NCBI GenBank assembly: GCA_003554005.1
Contig: PWEU01000027.1
Span: 1 to 15,090, forward strand
Reading direction: 5' to 3'
From: Nitriliruptoraceae bacterium
Lineage (GTDB): Bacteria > Actinomycetota > Nitriliruptoria > Nitriliruptorales > Nitriliruptoraceae
Length of the DNA stretch: 15,090 nucleotides
The position numbers were made by a program, and so were the translations under genes. The number at the start of each line of letters is the position of its first letter. Positions within the stretch are counted from its first letter, which is position 1. Below the pieces are notes generated by a model that worked only from the letters and a program-made list of their open reading frames with translations, had not been told where the DNA came from and searched no databases. Of this stretch, positions 8,201-13,065 are shown piece after piece.

Positions 8201-9018
8201 TCCTCCAACTTCCCGGCGAGCCGACCGCTGGCGGCGAGTTCGGCGTAGAAGTCGATGCGGAGCGCGAGCACCGCCGCGAGGCCACCGTCGACGCCCGGCT
8301 CGGGGCGGCGGTCCAGCTCGGTCAAGAAGCCTTCGACCTCTGCGTCGTCCGAGCCGGCCGTGAACAGCTCCTCGACCTGGTCGATCAGCAGCACCGGGAG
8401 GCGCCGGCCGCGGTCTTGCGGCAGCGTGTCCAGGGCGGCGTGCAGGCGCTCAACGGGCCGGTCGCCCGGCGTGAGGGTCGCGATGGGATGGCCCTGTTCG
8501 TGCAGCGACCGGCCGATGCCGGCCCGGAGCAGCGATGACTTCCCCGAACCGGAGGCGCCGAGCAGCAGCAGCAGGCCCGCCCGGTCCGGCTCGGAGAGCA
8601 TCGATCGCAGCCGCGCCACGGCCCGGTCCCGCAGCGCGTCACGGCCGAAGTACCGTTCGGCGTCGTCGTGGCCGAAGGCCTCCAGACCGAGGGAGGGCGG
8701 GGGTCCCTCGGGTTCGCGGCCGCCGCCGGTGCGCAGCTCCACCAGGACGTCGACCCAGGGCGCGACGTCCTCCACCCCGAGCTCGCGCAGCATCGCCTGG
8801 AAGGTGTCGAACTGCGACGGAAAGGGCAGGTTCTCGGCCCGGCACCAGCCGCTGAGCGTCGACGGGCTGGAGCCGACCGCCGCCGCCAGGTCGCGCAGGC
8901 TTCGCCCCGATCGGTGACGCAGCTCGGTCAGGATCGCGCCGAACTCGGCGCGGGTCGACGCGCCGGTGAGCCGGTCGCCCAGCCCCTGCGTCCCGCCCTT
9001 CTCCGTTGACACGCTCAT
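5188..9018 (-). CDS. HTH–nSTAND1 ATPase–transmembrane–WD40 protein (1276 aa)
   Basis: A signal-transducing STAND NTPase fused to a DNA-binding head. Order: Cro/C1-type helix-turn-helix (about 23-82, with SLRDLAAAVGSSPSTLSGW); STAND ATPase with entry sequence YFGRDALRDRAV (123-134), Walker A GASGSGKSS (154-162), Walker B VLLIDQVEEL (209-218) and the SLPLLSHALLETYRRG motif (327-342); helical region to about 530; one membrane helix (about 539-560) preceded by RRRTRR; helical hairpin; then 14 WD40-like blades (about 632-1240) with SPDG turns and LWDVSDP strands. The tail RDVGDAITDREW is typical of the family. The positive-inside rule puts the HTH and ATPase in the cytoplasm and the propellers outside. 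ATG 9018 is chosen because the HTH sits just behind it; the 96 residues of open frame upstream are Arg/Pro-rich noise. No Shine-Dalgarno is visible, so it may be leaderless. Ligand and targets are unknown. Confidence 0.9.
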   Translation of the reverse strand: MSVSTEKGGTQGLGDRLTGASTRAEFGAILTELRHRSGRSLRDLAAAVGSSPSTLSGWCRAENLPFPSQFDTFQAMLRELGVEDVAPWVDVLVELRTGGGREPEGPPPSLGLEAFGHDDAERYFGRDALRDRAVARLRSMLSEPDRAGLLLLLGASGSGKSSLLRAGIGRSLHEQGHPIATLTPGDRPVERLHAALDTLPQDRGRRLPVLLIDQVEELFTAGSDDAEVEGFLTELDRRPEPGVDGGLAAVLALRIDFYAELAASGRLAGKLEDTQLLVGPMTEVELTRAIVEPARRAGVTLEGELVALLLRDFVPTSSMVREHDVGSLPLLSHALLETYRRGNRRRMTVADYEAAGGVRGAVERSAEEVFRACTPTQQALMRQVLVRLVHVENGTLATRRVATYHELQGLLPGDDDADITDLLEPFIGARLLTADATTVEISHEALLAAWPRLQTWIEEGRDAIRLHRRIAESTQLWVAADRDGSALARGALLEAMRSAIDPSESWIQLTADEEAFLTASVAQAEAAAEEARRRTRRLSTLVAVTTAFAVLAAALAVIAADARADALLARDEALSRQLSLTAERLAETDPSLGAELTVAGYAIAPTTEARSSLLDAAVAPRATRFLGGPGSTAMAASPDGALLAVGNSADAEVQLLTRTPGTEGYTRTATIVLDDPSLEIYAVAVTSDAEVLAIGDTAAHISLWDVSDPADPTALATELRGPEGPIQGLSFSPARSELAAVGLGDGAFRWDVSDPADPAGLPLLPVDEISWSVAHSPDGRWIAVGDDVGRVVLWDVGDPTTPVEVVALSPTDRSILSVGFSPDGQLLAAGSRAGTLHAWQLAEPAAPTVVELPEAAFDSWINALAFAPDGEHLAVGSSDGQLLLWATDGWHLLDSLRHPAALTSVTFTSGPDTLLTAATDGSARLWDLDATVPMSLQGRIWSLAFTADGSRLAAFSGAETGQWDVTDRHARRLAAPLAEPVDGPAFSGAGAMSPDGSLLAHGSLSGEVLLYDVSDPVAPQLLAPPLGGSEALVEAVRFSPDGRTLAAGGVDTAVRVWRLDDPTAPELVAVLDDPTEIVLNLAFDPDGALLAAPSADNHVYLFDLTDAAAPVALGRVGAFSSEAYAAAFSPDGQLLAIAGSDAEVRLFDLTDPADPQPVGEPVQGPSGRIYDLSFDASGTRLAGAVVDGRTWLWDVEVATAPEVLAVLGTGPSPMYAVAFHPDGDRLAASGAAGEVTWWSLDEAGAMEAICRDVGDAITDREWQVHLRDRAYAPPCG
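6745..6910 (-). repeat. 28-bp perfect direct repeat within the WD40 region (two copies)
   Basis: Bases 6745-6772 and 6883-6910 are identical, 138 bp (46 codons) apart. They encode the WDVSDPADP strand-linker of two neighbouring blades (about residues 703-712 and 749-758). The spacing equals one blade, so this is a blade duplication or conversion rather than an independent element. Degenerate copies encoding DVSDP or DLTDP recur in other blades. Confidence 0.85.
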
Positions 9019-9025
9019 GCCGGCG

Positions 9026-9031
9026 AGGCTA
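9026..9031 (-). promoter_or_regulatory. Possible -10 element for leaderless transcription of the HTH-STAND gene
   Basis: On the - strand TAGCCT lies seven bases before the ATG at 9018, where a -10 box of type TANNNT would place the transcript start at or next to the start codon. GGAACC lies 18 bases further upstream as a weak -35. No ribosome binding site is seen between them and the ATG. This is suggestive only. Confidence 0.3.
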
Positions 9032-9104
9032 CTGGAGGAGCCGGAGACCGGTTCCTGCTGCTCGAACCCGCGTCCTGATGGCCCTGGACGGCGCCCGGCG
9101 CGAT

Positions 9105-9174
9105 CGTGCGAGGGCGTGCGAGGTGGCCGACGTCGTGGGTGGCACCGCCGCTGGGCGTGCGAGGTTGTACGAGG
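9105..9174 (-). repeat. Two pairs of 9-bp direct repeats upstream of the HTH-STAND gene
   Basis: CGTGCGAGG occurs at 9105-9113, 9115-9123 and 9156-9164, and the variant TGTACGAGG at 9166-9174 (written on the + strand). Within each pair the copies are 10 bases apart, one helical turn; the pairs are 51 bases apart. The block lies 87-156 bases upstream of the STAND start. This geometry fits cooperative binding of a regulator to one DNA face. The HTH of the STAND protein itself is an obvious candidate, but nothing in the sequence proves it. Confidence 0.6.
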
Positions 9175-9360
9175 TTGGCTCCGGTCCTCGCGTTCCCGCG
9201 GCGGACACGGTTGCCTCCCGGTACGGGACGGACGACGAGGTGCGGCCCATCGCAGCCACCTGCCCGCCGTCTCCCGGCAGGCGGGGTCCGGCGGGCCGAC
9301 GGTCACGGGGGGACGTCGGCCCGCTGGGACACCTCGCCGTCGAGGGGTGGGGTCGCCGGA

Positions 9361-9377
9361 GCCGGGGGAGCCCCGGC
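9361..9377 (-). terminator. Terminator-like hairpin after the aldolase gene
   Basis: GCCGGGG-GAG-CCCCGGC is a perfect 7-bp stem with a 3-base loop, 13 bases downstream of the aldolase stop on the - strand. No T tract follows. The weaker hairpin at 9332-9345 lies just beyond and may act with it. Confidence 0.45.
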
Positions 9378-9390
9378 GTCCTCGGTGCGA

Positions 9391-10278
9391 TCAGGTCACC
9401 GATGCCTCGTAGATGCTCTCGATCGCAGCGTCGAGCTCGCCCGTGAAGGTCTCCTCGTCCTGCCAGGCCCGGAGGTCCTGGACCAGCGCCCGGGAGAAGC
9501 TCGCGATCAGCCCCGGGTTGCGCGCGAGCCGCTCGTTGGCCTCCTCGCGGCTGTACCCGCCCGACAGCGCGACGACGCGGAGCACCCCCGGGTGCGCCAT
9601 CAGGTCGGTGTAGAAGCCGTCGACGGTCGGGATCGACAGCTTCAGCATGATCTGCTGGCCGTCGGCCAGGGCACCGAGGTGCTCGACGATCGCCGCGAGC
9701 AGCAGCGCCTCGGCCTCCGCCTTCTGTGGGCTCGTGATGTCCACCTCGGGTTCGAGGATCGGGACCAGGCCCGCGTCCAGGATCCGCTGACCGACCTCGA
9801 ACTGCTGCGCGACGTTCCGCTCGATCCCGGTGCGGTCGGCCAGCTCGATCACCGATCGCATCTTGGTGCCGAACACCTCCAGGCCCCGGGCGCGCTCGAG
9901 GAGGGCGTCGAGTTCCGGCATCGGCCGCATGAGGCGGACGCCGTCGGCGGTGTCCTCGAGCCCCTGGTCGACCTTGACGAAGGACATGATGCCCTTCTGG
10001 TGCCACAGGTAGCTCGGGGTGGGCTCCCCGCCCACCTCACGATCCATCGTGCCCTCGAACAGGATCGCGCCGAGGACGCGGTCACCGGTGAACACCGGGT
10101 TGGTCATGATGCGGCTGCGCATCTCGTGGACGAGGTCGAACATCTCCTCCTCGCCGTCGTAGCTGCCGGGGTCGATGCCGTAGTTCGCCAGTGCCTTGGG
10201 GGTCGAGCCGCCGCTCTGGTCCAGCGCGGCGAGGAACCCCCGACCGGTCGCCATCCGGGTGTGAAGGTCGGTGTCCAT
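9391..10278 (-). CDS. fda: Class I fructose-bisphosphate aldolase (Schiff-base type)
   Basis: Cleaves fructose 1,6-bisphosphate to dihydroxyacetone phosphate and glyceraldehyde 3-phosphate, and the reverse in gluconeogenesis, in the cytoplasm and without a metal ion. The 295-residue protein is collinear with the Staphylococcus aureus type: GFLAALDQSGGSTPKAL (14-30), ILFEGTMDREV (72-82), FVKVDQG (100-106), FGTKMRS (136-142), ILEPEVD (174-180), the Schiff-base segment MLKLSIPT with Lys213, and VALSGGYSREEAN (236-248). Length and ends match the family. ATG 10278 is preceded by AGGGAGT six to seven bases upstream; longer open frame beyond it is not aldolase-like. It is a single-gene unit: the neighbours are a hairpin downstream and a divergent Rrf2 regulator upstream. 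Many actinobacteria use a class II zinc aldolase; whether one exists elsewhere in this genome cannot be seen. Confidence 0.95.
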   Translation of the reverse strand: MDTDLHTRMATGRGFLAALDQSGGSTPKALANYGIDPGSYDGEEEMFDLVHEMRSRIMTNPVFTGDRVLGAILFEGTMDREVGGEPTPSYLWHQKGIMSFVKVDQGLEDTADGVRLMRPMPELDALLERARGLEVFGTKMRSVIELADRTGIERNVAQQFEVGQRILDAGLVPILEPEVDITSPQKAEAEALLLAAIVEHLGALADGQQIMLKLSIPTVDGFYTDLMAHPGVLRVVALSGGYSREEANERLARNPGLIASFSRALVQDLRAWQDEETFTGELDAAIESIYEASVT

Positions 10279-10321
10279 GGGTACTCCCTGGGTCGAGGCC
10301 ACGTCGTGCGCCACGCGTCCC

Positions 10322-10327
10322 AACCTA
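10322..10327 (-). promoter_or_regulatory. Possible -10 box of the aldolase gene
   Basis: On the - strand TAGGTT (TANNNT type) lies 43 bases before the aldolase ATG, which would give a 5' leader of roughly 37 bases including the good ribosome binding site. No convincing -35 box is seen 17-18 bases further upstream. Confidence 0.3.
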
Positions 10328-10373
10328 CGAGCCGCGGTGGAGCGGGCGCCAGGGCTGCAGGACCCGATCGGCT

Positions 10374-10392
10374 GCCGTGGTTCGACCACGGC
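10374..10392. promoter_or_regulatory. 19-bp inverted repeat, candidate operator in a divergent region
   Basis: GCCGTGGT-TCG-ACCACGGC has perfect 8-bp arms around a 3-base centre. It lies 95 bases upstream of the aldolase start, about 46 bases upstream of its possible -10 box, and 253 bases from the Rrf2 start. Size and symmetry fit a dimeric repressor or activator site. A transcript hairpin is an alternative. Confidence 0.45.
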
Positions 10393-10580
10393 GAGAGGCA
10401 CATGGACCCGCCATGCGCCCGCTGAGCCGTCCCGGGTCGGGCACGGGAGCACGTCCTGGCCGTGGGGGACCGCGTCCATCTGGCAGCGGGCGCGCCGTCT
10501 GCACTGGAGGCGCTGAGCCCGTCGTTGGTGAGCCTGGTGATGGTGCGTGGTGGCTGAGCGCGAGCAGGATCCGAGGACCA

Positions 10581-10608
10581 GGGAAGCGGCAGGGTGGCTG
10601 TAGCGTTG
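10581..10608 (+). promoter_or_regulatory. Possible promoter of the Rrf2 gene (TAGCGT -10; also sigma-R-like)
   Basis: GGGAAG (10581-10586), an 18-base gap and GTTG (10605-10608) resemble the thiol-stress sigma-R consensus GGAAT-N18/19-GTT of Streptomyces, with one mismatch. Overlapping it, TAGCGT (10601-10606) fits an ordinary actinobacterial TANNNT -10. Either would start the transcript near 10612-10616, giving a leader of about 30 bases. Confidence 0.3.
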
Positions 10609-10645
10609 TCACCGAGGACGCCACGGGACACGGAACGGGGGTGGC

Positions 10646-11113
10646 ATGGATCTGACGCTCGGCAAGCGGGCGGACTACATGGTGCGGGCGGTGCTCGACC
10701 TCGCGCGATACCAAGGTCATGGTCGGCGCAAGACCGCCGACATCGCCGAGGAGATGCAGGTCCCCGTCACCTCCCTGCCCCAGCTGCTGGCTGAGTTGGT
10801 CCGGGAGGGCATCGTCTGCTCGATGGCTGGCCGCCACGGCGGCTACGAGCTGGTGCGCGACCCGGCCGAGGTGTCGTTGCTGGAGGTCATCGAGGTGGCC
10901 GACGGGCCCCTGGGCTCCGCCGAGTGCGTCCTGCGGGGTGGGCGCTGCCGGTGGGAGGAGGGTTGCGCGATCCACACGCCGTGGGCCCGTGCCCAGGAGG
11001 CCTTCCGCAACTCGCTACGCGCCACCCCCTTCGCCGAGGTCGCGACCATCGATGCCGCGCTCAGCGGCTCCCACGACGCTGGAGCACCTCCACGACCAGC
11101 AATGCCCCGGTGA
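10646..11113 (+). CDS. Rrf2-family transcriptional regulator, probably Fe-S cluster-binding
   Basis: A 155-residue DNA-binding regulator of the Rrf2 family (relatives IscR, NsrR, RsrR), which sense iron-sulfur status, nitric oxide or redox state. The winged helix covers about residues 5-75: RADYMVRAVLDLARY (8-22), TADIAEEMQVPVTSLPQLLAELVREGIV (30-57) and the wing AGRHGGYELVRDP (61-73). The cluster region has Cys94, Cys101 and Cys107 (C-x6-C-x5-C), against C-x5-C-x5-C in IscR. ATG 10646 follows ACGGGGGTGGC. No isc, suf or nitric oxide genes lie in view, so the target is unknown; autoregulation or control of the divergent aldolase is possible. The last 53 bases overlap the convergent membrane-protein gene, and the tail after residue 140 is low-complexity. 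Confidence 0.9.
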   Translation: MDLTLGKRADYMVRAVLDLARYQGHGRRKTADIAEEMQVPVTSLPQLLAELVREGIVCSMAGRHGGYELVRDPAEVSLLEVIEVADGPLGSAECVLRGGRCRWEEGCAIHTPWARAQEAFRNSLRATPFAEVATIDAALSGSHDAGAPPRPAMPR

Positions 11114-11582
11114 AGCCCGGGACCAGCCACTGGGCGACACGCAGGCGCCGCTGAGCGGCGGCGACAGCCGGCGGCGTCGCGGCGATCGGCGTGACGGCGG
11201 TCGCCACGGGGACGTCGCCGCCGCGGACCACCCGCTGCCCCGACAGTCCGGTTTCGGCCGTCGACAGCACGGCAGCACCCGTCAGGACCGTGCGCAACAC
11301 CCGCAGCGAGTCGCCGGGCCGGGGGTCCGGGGCGGCAGCAGCGCGCCGGGGAATCGGCAGGAGGCGTCCGAGCAGGTGTGCGCCGATGACGTGGGCGACC
11401 AGGCACGCTCCGGCGATCGGTGCCCACCGGAACCACCCAGCGTTGGCGACCCGGGTGCGCTGGGTGTGGTCGTCCACCTCGATCGTGGCGCCGTTGAGGC
11501 CCACGGCACCCATCCACGCGCCGCCGAACCAGGCGGCCAGGCCGACGTCGTGGGCGATGGTCGCTGCGGTAGTACGGTCCAT
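11061..11582 (-). CDS. Small integral membrane protein of unknown function (173 aa)
   Basis: I do not recognise a characterised family. Four hydrophobic segments are visible: about 9-31 (DVGLAAWFGGAWMGAVGLNG), 52-73 (RWAPIAGACLVAHVIGAHLLG), 95-112 and 148-167 (VAQWLVPGFTGALLVVEVL). The segment WFGGAWMGAVGLN and the following VDDHTQRTRVANAGWFRW look like conserved parts of actinobacterial membrane proteins I have seen without a function. The loop 114-140 contains GQRVVRGGDVPV. ATG 11582 is preceded by AGGGAAGG ten bases upstream. The gene is divergent from the DUF1990 operon with only 42 bases between start codons, suggesting shared control, and its 3' end overlaps the Rrf2 gene by 53 bases. 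Confidence 0.75.
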   Translation of the reverse strand: MDRTTAATIAHDVGLAAWFGGAWMGAVGLNGATIEVDDHTQRTRVANAGWFRWAPIAGACLVAHVIGAHLLGRLLPIPRRAAAAPDPRPGDSLRVLRTVLTGAAVLSTAETGLSGQRVVRGGDVPVATAVTPIAATPPAVAAAQRRLRVAQWLVPGFTGALLVVEVLQRRGSR

Positions 11583-11624
11583 CGTGTCCGACCTTCCCTC
11601 GTTCCCGACCGGGTGAGGTGCACG
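11583..11624. promoter_or_regulatory. 42-bp divergent gap between membrane protein and DUF1990 operon
   Basis: The gap holds both ribosome binding sites (GAGG at 11615-11618 for the + gene; AGGGAAGG on the - strand) but is too short for two separate promoters. The nearest TANNNT boxes, TACGGT on the + strand at 11573-11578 and TACGGT on the - strand at 11664-11669, each lie inside the opposite gene. If used, the two transcripts would overlap at their 5' ends. Confidence 0.3.
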
Positions 11625-12350
11625 ATGGTGAGCGCCGCGCACCGTTCGACCGCCGTTGCCGGCACCGTAGGGCGTCTCGCCCACTGGGGCTCCGACATGG
11701 CCACCACGGCGGTGCGCTACAGCATGCAACGGATCCCCCTGTACCGCCGGGATCGTCGCTCTGACGACAGCGACCCCCCCGACCTGGAACGCGAGCTGCC
11801 CGGTGATCCGGCGACGTTGCAGCGTGCCCGCGAGGGTCTCGGGCCGCTGTTCCACCGCACCTACTGGATCGCGGTCACCGACGAGGTACTGACCGGCGAG
11901 GAGCTCATCAGCTACATCCTCGAGGAGCCGAACCGGGTCACGCCCACCGAGATGGCCCGCTTCGAGACCCTGGATGGGCAGCCCGCCCGCAACCTCGAGG
12001 TCGGTGACGAGTTGATCGTGCGCTTGCCGGGACCGTGGAACGGTCCGGTGCGGGTCGTGGCACGCACGCCGACCTCCTTCCGGTTCGCGACCCTGCAAGG
12101 GCACATGGAGGCCGGTGAGATCGAGTTCCGGACCAACACCGACCCCCGCGGGTTCCTCGAGTTCCGGATCGAGTCGTGGGCGCGCAGCGGCGACCCGCTG
12201 TTCCACCTGCTCTACGAGCGGCTGCCGATCGGCCGCGAGCTCCAGCAGCACATGTGGTCCCAGTTCTGTCGCCGGGTGGCCGCGGTGAGCGGTGGCGTCC
12301 GGATGAGCAACCCGGCCTGCACGACCCATCGCTACGACCCCACACCGTGA
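11625..12350 (+). CDS. DUF1990 (UPF0548)-type protein, first of a tandem pair
   Basis: A 241-residue cytoplasmic protein of unknown function. The C-terminal half carries the pattern I associate with DUF1990: FATLQGHMEAGEIEF, then GFLEFRIESWARSGDPLFHLLYERLPIGRELQQHMWSQFCRRV, i.e. a GHxExGE motif, a paired strand and a terminal helix. The middle contains FHRTYWIAVTDEVLTGEEL and an LPGPWNGPVRVV strand. The N-terminal 60 residues are charged and variable. ATG 11625 is chosen for GTGAGGTG six bases upstream; an ATG at 11697 is possible but has a weaker site. Its TGA forms a GTGA overlap with the next gene, a paralogue, so the two are surely co-translated. No catalytic residues can be named. Confidence 0.78.
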   Translation: MVSAAHRSTAVAGTVGRLAHWGSDMATTAVRYSMQRIPLYRRDRRSDDSDPPDLERELPGDPATLQRAREGLGPLFHRTYWIAVTDEVLTGEELISYILEEPNRVTPTEMARFETLDGQPARNLEVGDELIVRLPGPWNGPVRVVARTPTSFRFATLQGHMEAGEIEFRTNTDPRGFLEFRIESWARSGDPLFHLLYERLPIGRELQQHMWSQFCRRVAAVSGGVRMSNPACTTHRYDPTP

Positions 12351-13006
12351 GCGACGCCAGGCGCATCATCAGCACGGCACCCGTGCCGGGTTCGGCCCGG
12401 GCGCGCTTCGAGCGGCTGGCACGGCTCGAGGTCAACTTCCGCCCCATGAGCTGGGAGCAGGCCGACGCGGACCCGGCCTGGCGGGCGGACCGGCGCCGGA
12501 TCGATCTGCCGTCGGAGCCGCCCGGTCCGCCGGTGGAGGGTGGGTCCTTCGCCGTCGCCCGCGCGTTGCTGTGGACCTACGAGGTCGCGGATCCCGCGTT
12601 GGTGCGGGCCGTCTACGACGCTGCCGCGCCCCTCGACGGCCGCGACATGCTGCTCGTGGGGCGGTTCGCGGGGCTGCGGTTCCCGATGGGGGTTCGCGTC
12701 GGCGGGGTCGTGGACGGGCCCGACGTGGAGGACGGCGTGGCGGTCCACCGCTTCACCTGGCACTACCGCACGTTGCAGGGCCACCTCGAGCGGGGACAGA
12801 TGGACTACGAGGTGGTCAAGGAGCTCTCCTCGGGGCGGGTGTCGTTCCGCATGGCCGCCTACTCCCAGCGCGGGGAGATCGCGAACCCGGTGGTGCGGGC
12901 CGGCTTCGCGGTCTTCGGCCGACCGACGCAGCTGCGCTTCTACGCCCGGGCGCTGGAGCGGATGCGCCGCCTGACGGCCGAGCGTGCGGCGGTCGGCGGC
13001 AGCTGA
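12347..13006 (+). CDS. DUF1990 (UPF0548)-family protein, second of a tandem pair
   Basis: A 219-residue protein of the DUF1990 family, function unknown. The core runs from about residue 65: SFAVARALLWTYEVADPALV, then LLVGRFAGLRFPMGVRVGGVVDG, then the family signature RTLQGHLERGQMDYEVV followed by GRVSFRMAAYSQRGE, and the helix QLRFYARALERMRRL. It shares the TLQGHxExG motif with the preceding protein but otherwise differs strongly, so this is an old duplication. GTG 12347 overlaps the upstream stop as GTGA and has no Shine-Dalgarno of its own, pointing to translational coupling. No ATG nearer than SWEQ-region Met34 is available. A 58-bp gap separates it from the convergent CoA-transferase gene. 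Confidence 0.83.
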   Translation: MSDARRIISTAPVPGSARARFERLARLEVNFRPMSWEQADADPAWRADRRRIDLPSEPPGPPVEGGSFAVARALLWTYEVADPALVRAVYDAAAPLDGRDMLLVGRFAGLRFPMGVRVGGVVDGPDVEDGVAVHRFTWHYRTLQGHLERGQMDYEVVKELSSGRVSFRMAAYSQRGEIANPVVRAGFAVFGRPTQLRFYARALERMRRLTAERAAVGGS

Positions 13007-13012
13007 GGATGA

Positions 13013-13065
13013 ACCGCCGGGTCCAGGAGCGGTGAGGGAGTAGCCAGGGGTCACGCACCGGCGGT
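13013..13065. terminator. Possible bidirectional terminator stem with a large loop
   Basis: ACCGCCGG (13013-13020) and CCGGCGGT (13058-13065) are perfect 8-base complements flanking the gap between the convergent DUF1990 and CoA-transferase genes. The 37-base loop is long for an intrinsic terminator, and no T tract is present. Position is the main argument. Confidence 0.28.

Larger units (their letters stand above)
9019..9390. other. 372-bp intergenic region between the aldolase and HTH-STAND genes
   Basis: Both flanking genes are on the - strand, so this is the 3' end of the aldolase unit and the 5' region of the STAND gene. It holds the possible leaderless -10 (9026-9031), the paired 9-bp repeats (9105-9174), a small hairpin CCTGCC/GGCAGG (9259-9264 with 9276-9281), a hairpin CCTCG-ccgt-CGAGG (9332-9345) and a terminator-like hairpin (9361-9377). 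Open frames across it on either strand are Arg/Pro/Gly-rich and show no family features, so I call no gene here. Confidence 0.6.
10279..10645. other. 367-bp divergent intergenic region (aldolase / Rrf2 regulator)
   Basis: This region should contain promoters for both flanking genes. Visible elements are the possible aldolase -10 (10322-10327), the inverted repeat at 10374-10392 and the possible Rrf2 promoter at 10581-10608. The stretch 10395-10575 shows no further structure that I can support. Open frames crossing the region are extensions or shadows of neighbouring genes without family features. Confidence 0.55.

Noticed and set aside
9019..9306. N-terminal extension of the HTH-STAND frame by 96 residues
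   Set aside because: The extension is Arg/Pro-rich with no structure and covers the intergenic repeats; ATG 9018 lies just before the HTH domain.
8966..9446. Open frames on the + strand in the 9019-9390 gap as possible small genes
   Set aside because: Composition is Arg/Gly/Pro noise, no ribosome binding site or domain, and the frames run into antisense of flanking genes.
10719..11624. Long upstream extension of the first DUF1990 frame
   Set aside because: It runs out of phase through the Rrf2 gene and antisense to the membrane-protein gene; ATG 11625 has a good ribosome binding site and family-like sequence follows.
12332..13054. 240-codon open frame on the - strand opposite the second DUF1990 gene
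   Set aside because: Arg/Pro/His-rich composition without a family; the + strand frame has the GTGA junction and the conserved signature.
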